A stretch of 64,000 nt of DNA from Gordonia hydrophobica NBRC 16057 (GTDB taxonomy: Bacteria; Actinomycetota; Actinomycetes; Mycobacteriales; Mycobacteriaceae), in the NCBI RefSeq assembly GCF_001592365.1, contig NZ_BCWU01000008.1, positions 174,585 to 238,584 of the forward strand. Reading direction: 5' to 3'. Below are positions 1 through 8,375 of the stretch, in pieces. The notes beneath the pieces were generated by a model that saw only the letters and a list, made by a program, of their open reading frames with translations, was not told the DNA's origin and did no database searches. The number at the start of each line of letters is the position of its first letter. Positions within the stretch are counted from its first letter, which is position 1. The position numbers and the translations under genes are program-made.

Positions 1-957
1 CACCGGTGTCCGGTAGCCGTCGGCCGAATCGGTCGGCACGCCGTACGTCGACGAGTCCATGATGATGTGCTCGAGGCGGTCACCGATGATGTAGACACCG
101 TTGTCGGTCGGCGCAGCCTCCTTGCCCATCGACGTCGGCATGCTGCGGACCACCTTGCCGTTCAGTTTGACGGTCACCATCTTGGTGTTGTCGTCCGCGA
201 ACAGTTCCATGTGACGACCGACGGTGAACGACGACGACACGTCCTTCTGGCCGAACAGTCCGTCGCCCAGGTCTATGCCGAAGGTCTTCACCTTGACACT
301 GACCTTGGTGCCGGGCTTCCAGAAGTTCTCCGGACGCCAGCGGACCTCGCGGTCGCTGATCCAGTAGAAGGCACCCTTGACGTTGGGCGTGGTGGTGACG
401 GTGATGGCATCCTGTGCGGCCTTGCGGTCCGGAATCGACTCGTCGAATCGAACGCCGACCGGCTGCGCCACACCGACGGTCGCACCGTCCGGCGGGCTGA
501 TGTACGCCATCGTGACGTTGTTCGGCGCACGCGTCCGGAAACTCGTGGTGCTGCTCGTCTTGCCGCCCACGCCGATCGCGTCCGCGGTGACCGAGTACTG
601 CTTGCCGTAGCCGAACGGCTCAGCGCTGGTCCACTTGGTGCCGTCCTCGCTGTAGGTGCCCTTGATCGGGGTGCCGTCCGAGGTCGGGATGTTGACGTTG
701 GAGATGGCACCTTCGGTCGCGGTCACCACCACCGAGCGACCCGGCTGGACACCGACCTCGCCCTTCGTGAGCGGGTTGCCCGCATCGTCGGTGATCGCGA
801 TCGCAGGCTTGATCATGTCGCCGAACTCGCCGTTGGCGTGAACGGTCTCGTCATATCCGCCACTGCACGACGAGAGCAGCACGATGGCAGCCAGGAAAGC
901 GAAGAGCGTCGTAAACTTCGCCCCCACTCGGCGACCACGCATCTGACGAAAACGCAT
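1..957 (-). CDS. L,D-transpeptidase lipoprotein, 3' end beyond window
   Basis: Partial gene: 319 codons are visible and the C-terminus lies beyond the left edge. The ATG at 957 has a good ribosome site (GGGAGA) just upstream. The N-terminus is basic, followed by a hydrophobic stretch and a lipobox LSSC with the lipidated Cys near residue 31, so it is an exported lipoprotein. After a short linker there are two Ig-like segments, then the start of a YkuD-type domain (around GRHMELFADD and the GVYIIGD region). This arrangement matches LdtMt2/Rv2518c, which makes 3-3 cross-links in peptidoglycan. The catalytic Cys/His motif would be in the missing part, so activity cannot be judged. Family knowledge also supports the call: Rv2518c sits near tRNA-Lys, bcp and fas in M. 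tuberculosis, as here. Confidence 0.88.
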   Translation of the reverse strand, partial: MRFRQMRGRRVGAKFTTLFAFLAAIVLLSSCSGGYDETVHANGEFGDMIKPAIAITDDAGNPLTKGEVGVQPGRSVVVTATEGAISNVNIPTSDGTPIKGTYSEDGTKWTSAEPFGYGKQYSVTADAIGVGGKTSSTTSFRTRAPNNVTMAYISPPDGATVGVAQPVGVRFDESIPDRKAAQDAITVTTTPNVKGAFYWISDREVRWRPENFWKPGTKVSVKVKTFGIDLGDGLFGQKDVSSSFTVGRHMELFADDNTKMVTVKLNGKVVRSMPTSMGKEAAPTDNGVYIIGDRLEHIIMDSSTYGVPTDSADGYRTPV

Positions 958-1187
958 TGTTCTCCCAAGAATTCACTCATCAGGCCCGCCACAAAGCGGA
1001 CCCAGTTCCGTTTCGATTGTACGGAACACGGTCACCACGCTCCACATCGACGCGTGTGGAGCGACACACATCATTCACGCGAACGACCCGATCGCCGGAA
1101 ACCGCAGGAGACTCGCCCACAACGCCGCACGCACCGACCCTGAACGTGCAGTTCAGAGTCAGTGCGTGTCCAGCGCCCAACGCGATC

Positions 1188-2468
1188 TCAGGCGGCCGTC
1201 GTCTGCGCTTCACCGTGATCGTCCTCACCCACGGCCATCGCGTCCACAGGTACGGTAACGACCTCGTCGAATCCCGGACGAGCCGTGCCCAGGAACGACC
1301 GGCACCACGAGACCACGGCGCCGACGCGGTTGCGAAAGCCGACCAGATAGAACAGGTGGACGCCCAACCACGTGAACCAGCCGAGAATGCCGGTCAGCTT
1401 GATCCCGAACGGCGCATCGACGACGGCGTTGTGCCGGTTGACGACAGCCATGCTGCCCTTGTCGAGGTAGCGGAACGCCGTGCCGCGCGGCGTGGCGCCG
1501 CGCACCATGTCGGCCGCGTGCCGTCCCTGCTGCATGGCGACCGGGCTCTGCCCGGGGTAGTTGTTGAGGCTGGTCATGTCGCCGATCGCGAATACATCGG
1601 CACAACCTCCGACCGTGAGGTCGGGATTGATGAGCAGGCGCCCGGCCCGATCGGTTTCACAGCCGGTCGCTTCGGCGATCACGCCGGCCAGCGGCGTCGC
1701 CTTGACTCCGGCCGACCACACGACGGTGCGTGCGTCCAGGACACGCTGCTGCCCGTCGACCGATCGAACGGTGACCGAGTCGGTCTCGATGTCGGTCACG
1801 AAAGTATCGGTGAGGACGTCCACGCCCGCCTTCTCCAGGGTCTTGCGCGTGAACGTCGACAGGCGTCCGCCGTAGACGGGCAGGAGATCGCCCGCACCCT
1901 CCACGAGGTAGACCTTCGCGGGAGCGTCGGTGAAGTAGCGGGCACCGAGTTCACGGATCTGGCCGGCCACCTCGACGCCGGTGGCGCCGCCGCCGACGAC
2001 GACGAACGTGTGCGCCGCCTCGTCCGTCTGAGTGGTGAAGCAGTCGAGGAGGTGCGCCCGCAGGGCGACAGCGTCGTCGAGCGTCTTCAGCGAGAACGTG
2101 CGGTCGGCCCATTCATCGTGACCGAAGTAGCCCTGGTTCGCGCCCGCTGCGACGATCAACGACTCGTAGCGCACCTGCTCGTCGCCCTGGTCCGTCTCGA
2201 CGGTCAGCACCTTGGCAGCGGCGTCGACCGCGGTCACCCGACCGTGCATCACGCTCACCGACTCCTTGTCGGCCAGCACGTCGGCGATCGGCGGGGCGAT
2301 CTCGTCGGCGGAGAGGACGCCGGTCGCGACCTGGTAGAGAAGCGGCTGGAACAGGTGTTCCGGGGTGGCAGAGATCAGAACCGTCTCCACCTCCGACTTC
2401 GCGAGTTGCTTGGCAGCGGCCAAGCCGCCGAATCCCGAGCCGATCACGACAACGTCGGTGGTGCGCAT
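1188..2468 (-). CDS. ndh: Type II NADH dehydrogenase (NAD(P)/FAD-dependent oxidoreductase)
   Basis: About 426 residues, the usual length for NDH-2. It passes electrons from NADH to the quinone pool at the inner face of the membrane without pumping protons. The FAD-binding GSGFGG motif is at residues 10-15 and a second Rossmann motif (VVVGGGATGVE) is near residue 160 for NADH. An FAD-closing motif (CADVFAIGDM) is further on, and a hydrophobic C-terminal segment (WLGVHLFYLVGF) probably anchors it to the membrane. I prefer the ATG at 2468, which has AAGGA 9 nt upstream; an ATG at 2477 is in frame but sits directly on that ribosome site. A LysR regulator is divergent and may control it. It could be a related sulfide:quinone-type enzyme, but the NDH-2 pattern fits best. 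Confidence 0.88.
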   Translation of the reverse strand: MRTTDVVVIGSGFGGLAAAKQLAKSEVETVLISATPEHLFQPLLYQVATGVLSADEIAPPIADVLADKESVSVMHGRVTAVDAAAKVLTVETDQGDEQVRYESLIVAAGANQGYFGHDEWADRTFSLKTLDDAVALRAHLLDCFTTQTDEAAHTFVVVGGGATGVEVAGQIRELGARYFTDAPAKVYLVEGAGDLLPVYGGRLSTFTRKTLEKAGVDVLTDTFVTDIETDSVTVRSVDGQQRVLDARTVVWSAGVKATPLAGVIAEATGCETDRAGRLLINPDLTVGGCADVFAIGDMTSLNNYPGQSPVAMQQGRHAADMVRGATPRGTAFRYLDKGSMAVVNRHNAVVDAPFGIKLTGILGWFTWLGVHLFYLVGFRNRVGAVVSWCRSFLGTARPGFDEVVTVPVDAMAVGEDDHGEAQTTAA

Positions 2469-2562
2469 GTCTCTCATTCCTTCTCGATGCAGGTCGCAGT
2501 GGTTGCATCAATTACTGTGCCAACTGCAACCGACGTCATCAATCCCGTTGACCACCGGTTTT

Positions 2563-2596
2563 CAGATCATATTTATCTGTTTCTCTCATATATAGT
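2563..2596 (+). promoter_or_regulatory. Candidate LysR operator and leaderless promoter
   Basis: A 17 bp inverted repeat CAGAT-N7-ATCTG (2563-2579) lies in the AT-rich divergent region between ndh and lysR. A -10-like TATAGT is at 2591-2596, only six bases before the GTG start at 2603, so the lysR mRNA may be leaderless. A second inverted repeat, GGTTGCA-N17-TGCAACC (2501-2531), is closer to ndh. That the LysR protein binds here is inference from position. Confidence 0.45.
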
Positions 2597-2602
2597 GGGA
2601 AC

Positions 2603-3463
2603 GTGGAGTTTCGTCAGCTCGAATACCTCTCGGCCGTCGCGGAGACCGGGAGGTTCTCCAAGGCCGCCGAGCGCTGCTTTGTCTCACAGTCGGCGATCAG
2701 TCATCAGATCGCCGCCCTCGAACGCGAGCTCGAGGTGGTGCTGTTCGACCGATCCACGCGCCGGGTGGAGCTGACCCAAGCCGGCGAGATCCTCCTGCCC
2801 CGCGCCCGGGAGCTGCTCCGGCTGCGCGACGACGCCGTCGCCGCCGTGCGCCCACAACCCGATCGCGTCCGCATCGCCGCCAACATGTCGTTCGCCAACG
2901 CCGCACTCACCGCGGTGTCGGCGATCCGCGATCGCCATCCCGCCGCCGAGATCGACTTCTTGATCAAACCCTTCGCACAGCGGATCGACGCGGTCGCGAC
3001 CGGCGAGGCCGACCTCGCATTGATTCGGGGACGCCTCGAGTTCGACGGCCTGTATCTCGACCCCCTGTGGATCGAGCAGCCGGTCGTCGCCTTCAGTCCG
3101 CGCCACCCGTTGAGCAAGCTCGGTCGCCCGCCGACACCGGCCGAGCTGGCGCACTACCCGTTGATCCTGCCGCCGGTGGAAACGCAGCGGCTGCTGCACA
3201 ATCTCGTCGACCGCGTGTTTGCCAAAGCCGGGGTCACCGCCGTTCTCGGTCCGGAGATCCGCGAAGGGCACCCGGTCTCGTTCGCACTGATCAACAACAC
3301 CGAGTCGTGGACGCTGCTGTACGACGATCTGAAACAGCCCGGCATCATCTGCCGCCGCAATCCCGCCTTCACGCTGACCGTCTCAGCCGCCCTACGCGTC
3401 GACGCCGCGCCCAATCCCCTCGTCGCCGACCTGCTGACCGAACTGTCGGGCGGCTATCGCTGA
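2603..3463 (+). CDS. LysR-family transcriptional regulator
   Basis: 286 residues with the typical LysR layout: an N-terminal winged helix-turn-helix (residues 1-60, beginning MEFRQLEYLSAVAETG and including the SQSAISHQI recognition helix), a linker helix, and a C-terminal effector-binding domain of the periplasmic-binding fold. The GTG start lies six bases after a -10-like hexamer and lacks a ribosome site, which suggests leaderless translation. It is divergent from ndh with a 130 bp shared control region, so ndh or the lysR gene itself is the likely target. The effector cannot be named from sequence. Confidence 0.9.
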   Translation: MEFRQLEYLSAVAETGRFSKAAERCFVSQSAISHQIAALERELEVVLFDRSTRRVELTQAGEILLPRARELLRLRDDAVAAVRPQPDRVRIAANMSFANAALTAVSAIRDRHPAAEIDFLIKPFAQRIDAVATGEADLALIRGRLEFDGLYLDPLWIEQPVVAFSPRHPLSKLGRPPTPAELAHYPLILPPVETQRLLHNLVDRVFAKAGVTAVLGPEIREGHPVSFALINNTESWTLLYDDLKQPGIICRRNPAFTLTVSAALRVDAAPNPLVADLLTELSGGYR

Positions 3464-3467
3464 ACAC

Positions 3468-3486
3468 TTAGGCCAGGTTAACCTTT
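3468..3486 (+). promoter_or_regulatory. IdeR/DtxR-type iron box
   Basis: The 19 bp TTAGGCCAGGTTAACCTTT closely resembles the known IdeR/DtxR consensus (TTAGGTTAGGCTAACCTAA). It lies 37 bp before the GTG of a ferric-siderophore binding protein. This predicts repression by the iron-loaded regulator, with uptake switched on when iron is scarce. Confidence 0.75.
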
Positions 3487-3522
3487 CTTTGGATCTGCTT
3501 TCCTAAGGAAGGAATACGTTTC

Positions 3523-4533
3523 GTGAGAATCACGAAGGCCGCGGCCGCACTGATCACGCTCGTGATCGCCCTCACCGCGTGTGGCGGCGGGGGTACCGAC
3601 TCCGGAGCCGACGGCGACGCCGACGCCGGTTACCCCGTGTCGATCACCTCCGCACTCGGAACCACGACCATTCCGTCGAAGCCCGAACGCGTCGTCACCC
3701 TCGGCTGGGGCAGTACCGAAGCCGCTGTCGCGCTCGGCGTGGTGCCCGTCGGCATGCGCGACATGAGCTCCGACAGCGGGACCGTCGACGGCATCCTCCC
3801 CTGGGTCAAGGACGAGTTGAAGGGGCAAGAACCCACGCTGCTCGCCGAGAAGAGCGACTCGATCCCCTACGAGCGGATCGCCGCCCTGCGCCCGGACCTC
3901 ATCCTGTCGGTGCAGTCCGGACTCACCGCCGACCAGTTCGCGCGTCTCACCGAGATCGCACCGACGGTCGCACAACCGGGCAAGGCCTGGCAGACCAGTT
4001 GGCAGGATCAGACCACGATCGTCGGTCAGGCACTCGGCAAGTCCGACGAGGCCGCCGAGCTCGTCACCGAAGGTGAGAAGCGCCTCGCCGATGTGAAGGC
4101 GGCGCATCCGGAGTTCGCAGGGAAGACCGTCGCGTCGGTCAGCGTCACCGCCGCCGGCAGCGTCGGCTACTACTTCGACACCGATCCCCGGGTCAAGATG
4201 CTCGCCGCCATGGGCTTCGATCCCCTTCCCGCGTTGACGCAGCTCCGCGAGTCCGCGCCGGAGGGCACATTCGCCGCACAGGTCAGCTGGGAGAACGTTC
4301 CGAAGTACTCCCCCGACGTGCTCACCGCGTGGTTCCTGGACAGCGGAATGCAATCCGACGCGGAGGGCAACCCGGTATTCCGCAACCTCCGCGCGGTGCA
4401 GCAGAGTTCCTACGTTCCGATCGTCGATCCTCCGTTGGTCTTCGCCGTGAGTTCGCCCAACGTCCTCAACCTTCCGTGGATGCTCGACCGCTACGTCCCG
4501 AAGCTGTCCGACGCCGCGAAGGCCGTGCGCTGA
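3523..4533 (+). CDS. Iron-siderophore ABC transporter substrate-binding lipoprotein
   Basis: 336 residues. The N-terminus is a lipoprotein signal with lipobox LTAC, followed by a Gly/Ser/Asp-rich linker. The rest is a class III periplasmic-binding fold of the FecB/FepB type: an N-terminal lobe with the PERVVTLGWGSTEAAVALGV region, a long connecting helix, and a C-terminal lobe. It should bind a ferric siderophore at the cell surface and pass it to a permease. No permease or ATPase gene is adjacent, so its partners lie elsewhere. The GTG at 3523 is chosen because AAGGAAGG precedes it at normal spacing. The IdeR-type box upstream supports iron-dependent control. It ends 4 bp from a convergent gene. 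Confidence 0.9.
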   Translation: MRITKAAAALITLVIALTACGGGGTDSGADGDADAGYPVSITSALGTTTIPSKPERVVTLGWGSTEAAVALGVVPVGMRDMSSDSGTVDGILPWVKDELKGQEPTLLAEKSDSIPYERIAALRPDLILSVQSGLTADQFARLTEIAPTVAQPGKAWQTSWQDQTTIVGQALGKSDEAAELVTEGEKRLADVKAAHPEFAGKTVASVSVTAAGSVGYYFDTDPRVKMLAAMGFDPLPALTQLRESAPEGTFAAQVSWENVPKYSPDVLTAWFLDSGMQSDAEGNPVFRNLRAVQQSSYVPIVDPPLVFAVSSPNVLNLPWMLDRYVPKLSDAAKAVR

Positions 4534-4537
4534 CCCG

Positions 4538-5551
4538 CTAGGCTGCGTCGACGCGCTGTACCGCTCGTCGACGTCGCCACGACACGGCGCCCCAACCGAG
4601 GGCCGCGGCCGCGAACAGACCCAGCGCGGTCGCGGCCGCGGCGACGACGCCTCGACCGATCCGGTTCGCGTGGTCGAAGACGTACGCCGGTTGCGCATTC
4701 TCGGTGATCAGCGAGTCGTCGGCCGAGGAGAGATTGTTCGAGACGGTCGCGAGCGCGATCTTCAACTGCTTGACACCACCGCTCATCGACGCCGCCGCTT
4801 TCTCGGTATCGCTCTTCGCGGCCGACAACTTCGTCAAGCCTTCGCTCAGCTGGTTCGCAGCCGTGCGAGCCTGCGCGATGGCACCGTCGATCTCCCGCGC
4901 CGCAGGTCCCGTCGCGTCAGTCGCCGCCTGCAGTTCGGTGCGCAGCGGGCCGAGGTCGCCCAACTGCGCCGCGATGTCCCGGCTCGCGGCCTGGAGCGAT
5001 CTCAACTGCGCGATGGTCTTGTCGGCACCGGGTGCCTTGCTATGGGTGAGACCGTCGATCACGGGTGTCACCAGTTCGTCGATGTTCTTCGCCGAATCGG
5101 CGAGCTTCGCCGCCTCGTCGAGCCCCTTGGTGACACTGCCGCCCAACTGCTGGATCTGCGTGGCGGCCGTCTGGAGCTGTGGTGCACCGGACAGCCCCGT
5201 CGACATCTGCTTCGCTGCCGTCGCAGCGGTGTCGATGGACCGGAAGGTCGGTTCGATGCTCGAGATCACCGTGGCGATGCCTGCGGTGCTGCTGTCGACC
5301 GCCGTCGACATGAGATCGATCATCGTCTTGGCCGACGCGACCGAGTCCTGCGCCGACGCCACTTGGTCCGGGCTCAGGTCCACCGCGGGCGGTCGCACCG
5401 TGGGCGCGGTGTTCAGGAACACCACGCCGCCGGCGAGAACACCGATCAACAGGGCTGCGACGACGGCAACGCCGCCCAGAATCCACCGACCGCCGCGGCG
5501 CGGCGAGTCTCGGCCGGGTTCGTCGACCGTCTCCGATGGATCCTCGCTCAT
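4538..5551 (-). CDS. Two-TM coiled-coil protein of unknown function
   Basis: I do not recognise this 337-residue protein. After about 25 polar residues it has a transmembrane helix (WILGGVAVVAALLIGVLAGG), then about 240 residues rich in Ala, Ser, Thr, Gln and Asp with helical heptad-like patterns (coiled coil outside the membrane), then a second transmembrane helix near the C-terminus (VVAAAATALGLFAAAALGWG) and a short Arg-rich tail inside. The ATG at 5551 is preferred because AAGGAG lies 8 nt upstream; an open frame continues further upstream but its codons look non-coding. Such a hairpin layout resembles the extracytoplasmic spacer part of YhgE/Pip-type proteins, but the match is only structural. 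It stands alone and is convergent with the iron-binding protein. Confidence 0.7.
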   Translation of the reverse strand: MSEDPSETVDEPGRDSPRRGGRWILGGVAVVAALLIGVLAGGVVFLNTAPTVRPPAVDLSPDQVASAQDSVASAKTMIDLMSTAVDSSTAGIATVISSIEPTFRSIDTAATAAKQMSTGLSGAPQLQTAATQIQQLGGSVTKGLDEAAKLADSAKNIDELVTPVIDGLTHSKAPGADKTIAQLRSLQAASRDIAAQLGDLGPLRTELQAATDATGPAAREIDGAIAQARTAANQLSEGLTKLSAAKSDTEKAAASMSGGVKQLKIALATVSNNLSSADDSLITENAQPAYVFDHANRIGRGVVAAAATALGLFAAAALGWGAVSWRRRRAVQRVDAA

Positions 5552-5699
5552 CGATTCCGCTCCTTCGCCAGCCATCAGCGGCCCGCCGGGCGGCAAACCG
5601 CCGCCGACACTATCGAGGCAATCTGAGGATTTCTGGCAGCCGAGCTGAGAGAAGACCCCTGTTCGACGGTGCCGGGCGGGCGGGCGGACTGTCGTGCCG

Positions 5700-6518
5700 C
5701 TACGCCTTCGCGGCGAAGGCCTCAGCGATGAGACCGGCCGAGTACTTGCGGCCTGCGATGGTCGGATGCATGGCCAACGCCTCGTCACCGGGGCCGATGC
5801 CGAGCACGGACACATGGCGCTTGCCGTCGGGCGCACACATCGAGTTGGTTCCGTCCTGCCACTTGTTCACCATCGTGAACCCCGCACGGTGCGCAGCCTC
5901 GGCGACTTCGTCGTTGAGCCGGTACTGAATCTCGTTGCCGAAATCAACGGCGTCCTGTCCCAGCGTCGTCTCGACGAAACAGCCCCGCGCCTTCTGCGGA
6001 TACAGGCGCAGATAGCCCAGCACGACGACGTGGGCGTTGGGCGCCGCCCGTCGGACCGCGGCGTACACCTCGTCCAAATGACCACCGAGCTCGTCGAGCT
6101 TGGCGTGCGCAGCCCGGCGAGCCGCCGGCGTGCACGTCGCCGAGGTGATGGTGCAGTTCGTGATGAGGTCTGCGTAGAAGTCGTTGTCGTTGCCGCCCGT
6201 TGAGATCGAGATGTACTTGGTCGCAGGCGACAACTGCCCTGCGGCCTTCGTCACCAGGTCCGACGACGTGCCGCCGCAGGCGAGGTCCTTGAACGTGGTG
6301 CCCGGCATCTGTCGAGCCACCAGATGTCCCACGTCGTCGGTCGCCTGAACGCAGCCGGTACCCATCGCGGTCGTCGTGTACGAGCCGACAGAGATGAACG
6401 AGTCACCGAGCGACACGTAATCGGCCGGATCAGCGGCGGACGTCGGCGCGACGACGAGGGTCGTCACTACTGCCGCCACGGCCGCGACTGCCGCGAACGC
6501 GATCTTGCGAATTCTCAT
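5700..6518 (-). CDS. Secreted SGNH/GDSL-family hydrolase
   Basis: 272 residues. A Sec signal peptide (MRIRKIAFAAVAAVAAVVTT, cleavage after SAA) is followed by the SGNH fold. Block I is GDSFISVG with the nucleophilic Ser, block III is STGGNDND with the oxyanion Asn, and block V near the C-terminus (MHPTIAGRKY) supplies the His. Cys residues in CVQATD, DLACGG, NCTITSATC and RGCF suggest disulfides, as expected outside the cell. This resembles actinobacterial secreted lipases/esterases. The substrate cannot be set from sequence. The ATG at 6518 has GAAGGAAGAG upstream. It lies 13 bp after the tetR gene on the same strand and is probably co-transcribed with it. Confidence 0.88.
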   Translation of the reverse strand: MRIRKIAFAAVAAVAAVVTTLVVAPTSAADPADYVSLGDSFISVGSYTTTAMGTGCVQATDDVGHLVARQMPGTTFKDLACGGTSSDLVTKAAGQLSPATKYISISTGGNDNDFYADLITNCTITSATCTPAARRAAHAKLDELGGHLDEVYAAVRRAAPNAHVVVLGYLRLYPQKARGCFVETTLGQDAVDFGNEIQYRLNDEVAEAAHRAGFTMVNKWQDGTNSMCAPDGKRHVSVLGIGPGDEALAMHPTIAGRKYSAGLIAEAFAAKA

Positions 6519-6531
6519 GATCTCTTCCTTC

Positions 6532-7101
6532 TCACTGGTGGGGTTGCGGGGCCGTGATGGCCGCCTGAATGCGGACAAGTCGCTCGATGAACGCCGCCGG
6601 GTCGGGCGCATCGTCTCCGGCCTCGACCAGCCAGCGCACCGCCGCTGTCGTCGTGGCATCGGTGAAGTAGTCGGCGACCTCGGTCTCCGTTGACCCGACC
6701 GCGCCGAACTGGGCATTCGCCGCTGCGGCGCTCGCGGAGCGGAACAACTCGCACACCGCGTCGTGTGCCGAGTACGCGCACGAGCCGGTCAGGAGCGCCC
6801 GATAAAAGCGGTGATGCTCGGCGAGGTGACCGGCCGCCGCACCCATCGACGTCAGTGGCGCCGTACCCGCCTCGACGCCCTGCGGATCGAGCACGTCGGC
6901 AATCGACCTCGCAAGCAGATCCACTGCCGCCGCGACGAGCAGTTCGTCCTTGTCGTGGAAGTGCTGGTAGAAGACGCGGCGACTCACGTCGGCCGCGTCG
7001 ACGAGATCACCTACCGGAACATCGGTCGATCCGCGCTCCGACACGACGGCGACCGCAGCACTCAGCAGCGCGGCACGGGTACGCCGTACCCGTCGATCCA
7101 T
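6532..7101 (-). CDS. TetR-family transcriptional regulator
   Basis: 189 residues. The N-terminal helix-turn-helix runs from about residue 5 to 50 (RRTRAALLSAAVAVVSERG, then the recognition helix VSRRVFYQHFHDKDELL). The C-terminal helical ligand domain is not assignable. The ATG at 7101 starts the conserved part; a GTG at 7140 would add 13 residues. The gene is immediately upstream of the GDSL hydrolase and probably controls that operon. Upstream there is a pair of 18 bp direct repeats that look like its operators. The ligand is unknown; a lipid or ester is a guess from the hydrolase. Confidence 0.88.
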   Translation of the reverse strand: MDRRVRRTRAALLSAAVAVVSERGSTDVPVGDLVDAADVSRRVFYQHFHDKDELLVAAAVDLLARSIADVLDPQGVEAGTAPLTSMGAAAGHLAEHHRFYRALLTGSCAYSAHDAVCELFRSASAAAANAQFGAVGSTETEVADYFTDATTTAAVRWLVEAGDDAPDPAAFIERLVRIQAAITAPQPHQ

Positions 7102-7151
7102 CGGCGACGGGCCTCGCTGCGATTCAGTTGCTTGTGTCACAGCGAACACAA

Positions 7152-7187
7152 TTGCACATTTATGCACTATTGCACAAGCGTGCACTA
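7152..7187 (-). promoter_or_regulatory. Double 18-bp operator-like repeat upstream of tetR
   Basis: Two head-to-tail copies, TTGCACA-N4-TGCACTA at 7152-7169 and again at 7170-7187, differ only in the four central bases. Each is an imperfect palindrome built on TGCA. The array ends 51 bp before the tetR ATG. The spacing and symmetry fit two TetR dimers side by side, giving autoregulation. Binding itself is inferred. Confidence 0.6.
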
Positions 7188-7205
7188 TCGACATCACCAT
7201 AACGC

Positions 7206-7250
7206 TCCACCGCCGTTTGTGACCCGGAGCGGGTCACAAACGGCGGTGGA
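7206..7250. repeat. Perfect 21-bp inverted repeat, 3-nt loop
   Basis: Arms at 7206-7226 and 7230-7250 match exactly around the loop GAG. The arm core reads CCACCGCCGTTTGTGACCCG. It lies between the tetR operator and the tRNA-Lys terminator, not directly after any gene's stop codon. It could block read-through from the tRNA toward tetR, act as a regulatory hairpin, or be a cruciform-forming site. Confidence 0.6.
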
Positions 7251-7290
7251 AGAAGACCGATAGGGTCAGTCGATGACGAGAACGCAAGAA

Positions 7291-7320
7291 CCCCCGCCGG
7301 ACCAGGTGGTCCGGCGGGGG
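7291..7320 (-). terminator. Terminator after tRNA-Lys
   Basis: Perfect 14 bp arms (CCCCCGCCGGACCA and its complement) around a 2-nt loop. It starts 14 bp beyond the 3' end of tRNA-Lys on the minus strand and is followed by TTCTTG. Position and stem strength fit an intrinsic terminator. Confidence 0.75.
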
Positions 7321-7333
7321 TCTGTACAAAGAG

Positions 7334-7406
<73 letters not shown>

Positions 7407-7542
7407 ATGATCGCTGTGCGCACCCGGGATTGCCGGGCCGCTGCGGCCTTGCGGGGAAAACATTAACACCCTGATCACCCAGATGAAAAATCGGCTGGTC
7501 AGCGGTGCTCCAGGTGTCCTTCCCGCAACGCCCGGGCGACGA

Positions 7543-7764
7543 TCAGCGCAAGATCTTGCGAACGATCACCACGGCGACGAGAGCACCGACGCCGATGAGT
7601 CCGTACTTGACCGGCGGCTGGTTCACGATCGCGACCACGCGGACCTTGGCGTCCCCCGCCAAGCGCTGAGGGTTCGCGCGGACGACGAGCTGGTCGAGAG
7701 TTCCGGCGAGCTCTTCTCGTGCCTTGGCGATCTCGTCCTCGATGCGTTTGGTTTCGTCGGCCAC
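7543..7764 (-). CDS. DUF3618 single-pass membrane protein
   Basis: 73 residues. The N-terminal half is a charged helix (RIEDEIAKAREELAGTLDQL), typical of DUF3618, in which the helix resembles that of phage-shock and ribosome-associated membrane proteins. The C-terminal part is one membrane helix (YGLIGVGALVAVVIV) ending in a short basic tail. The GTG at 7764 is fixed by a strong GGAGG 6 nt upstream; an ATG further upstream gives a poor extension. It corresponds to Rv2520c by length and neighbours. Function unknown. It is divergent from bcp. Confidence 0.85.
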   Translation of the reverse strand: MADETKRIEDEIAKAREELAGTLDQLVVRANPQRLAGDAKVRVVAIVNQPPVKYGLIGVGALVAVVIVRKILR

Positions 7765-7880
7765 TACGATCCTCCGTGATGTCTTCGGCGGCGTATAGAG
7801 GCCTATACACCGCACGCGTATGTGCAACGCTTCGAGCGTACTTCAGTCGTACCCCCGTGCGAATCGGATAGCCTGGCCCC

Positions 7881-8354
7881 ATGTCTGCGAATGGACGACT
7901 CACGGTCGGCGACAAGGCCCCTGCATTCACTCTCCCCGATGCCACGGGCGAATCAGTCTCACTCGCGGACTACGCGGGGCGCAAGGTGATCGTGTACTTC
8001 TACCCCGCTGCGATGACCCCGGGGTGCACGAAACAGGCGTGCGACTTCCGCGACAGCCTCGCCGAACTGAACGGTCAGGGCATCGACGTCATCGGCATCT
8101 CGCCGGACAAGCCTGCCAAGCTCGCCAAGTTCGTCGAACGCGACGAGCTGACGTTCCCGCTGCTCTCGGATCCGGAGAAGGAAGTCCTCACCGAGTGGGG
8201 CGCCTTCGGCGAGAAGAAGCTGTACGGCAAAATCGTCAACGGTGTCATCCGCTCCACCTTCCTGGTGAACGAGGACGGCACCATCGGCGCGGCGCAATAC
8301 AATGTGCGCGCCACCGGGCACGTCGCGAAGCTGCGGCGCGACCTGTCCATCTGA
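7881..8354 (+). CDS. bcp: Thioredoxin-dependent peroxiredoxin (Bcp/PrxQ)
   Basis: 157 residues, full length for the family. It reduces hydrogen peroxide and organic hydroperoxides in the cytoplasm. The peroxidatic Cys49 is in TPGCTKQACDFRD and Cys54, five residues on, is the resolving Cys of the atypical 2-Cys PrxQ type. The substrate-facing segment FYPAAMTPGCT is intact, with an Ala-Ala in place of the more usual Lys-Ala/Asn. It lies 21 bp before a tetR gene and may share its transcript. The order bcp then acpS-fas matches M. tuberculosis. Confidence 0.93.
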   Translation: MSANGRLTVGDKAPAFTLPDATGESVSLADYAGRKVIVYFYPAAMTPGCTKQACDFRDSLAELNGQGIDVIGISPDKPAKLAKFVERDELTFPLLSDPEKEVLTEWGAFGEKKLYGKIVNGVIRSTFLVNEDGTIGAAQYNVRATGHVAKLRRDLSI

Positions 8355-8375
8355 GAGGACGTCGACCCGCCACTC

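Noticed and set aside
4538..5551. Calling this a YhgE/Pip protein
   Set aside because: The two-helix layout with a coiled coil is similar, but none of the multi-helix C-terminal membrane domain is present.
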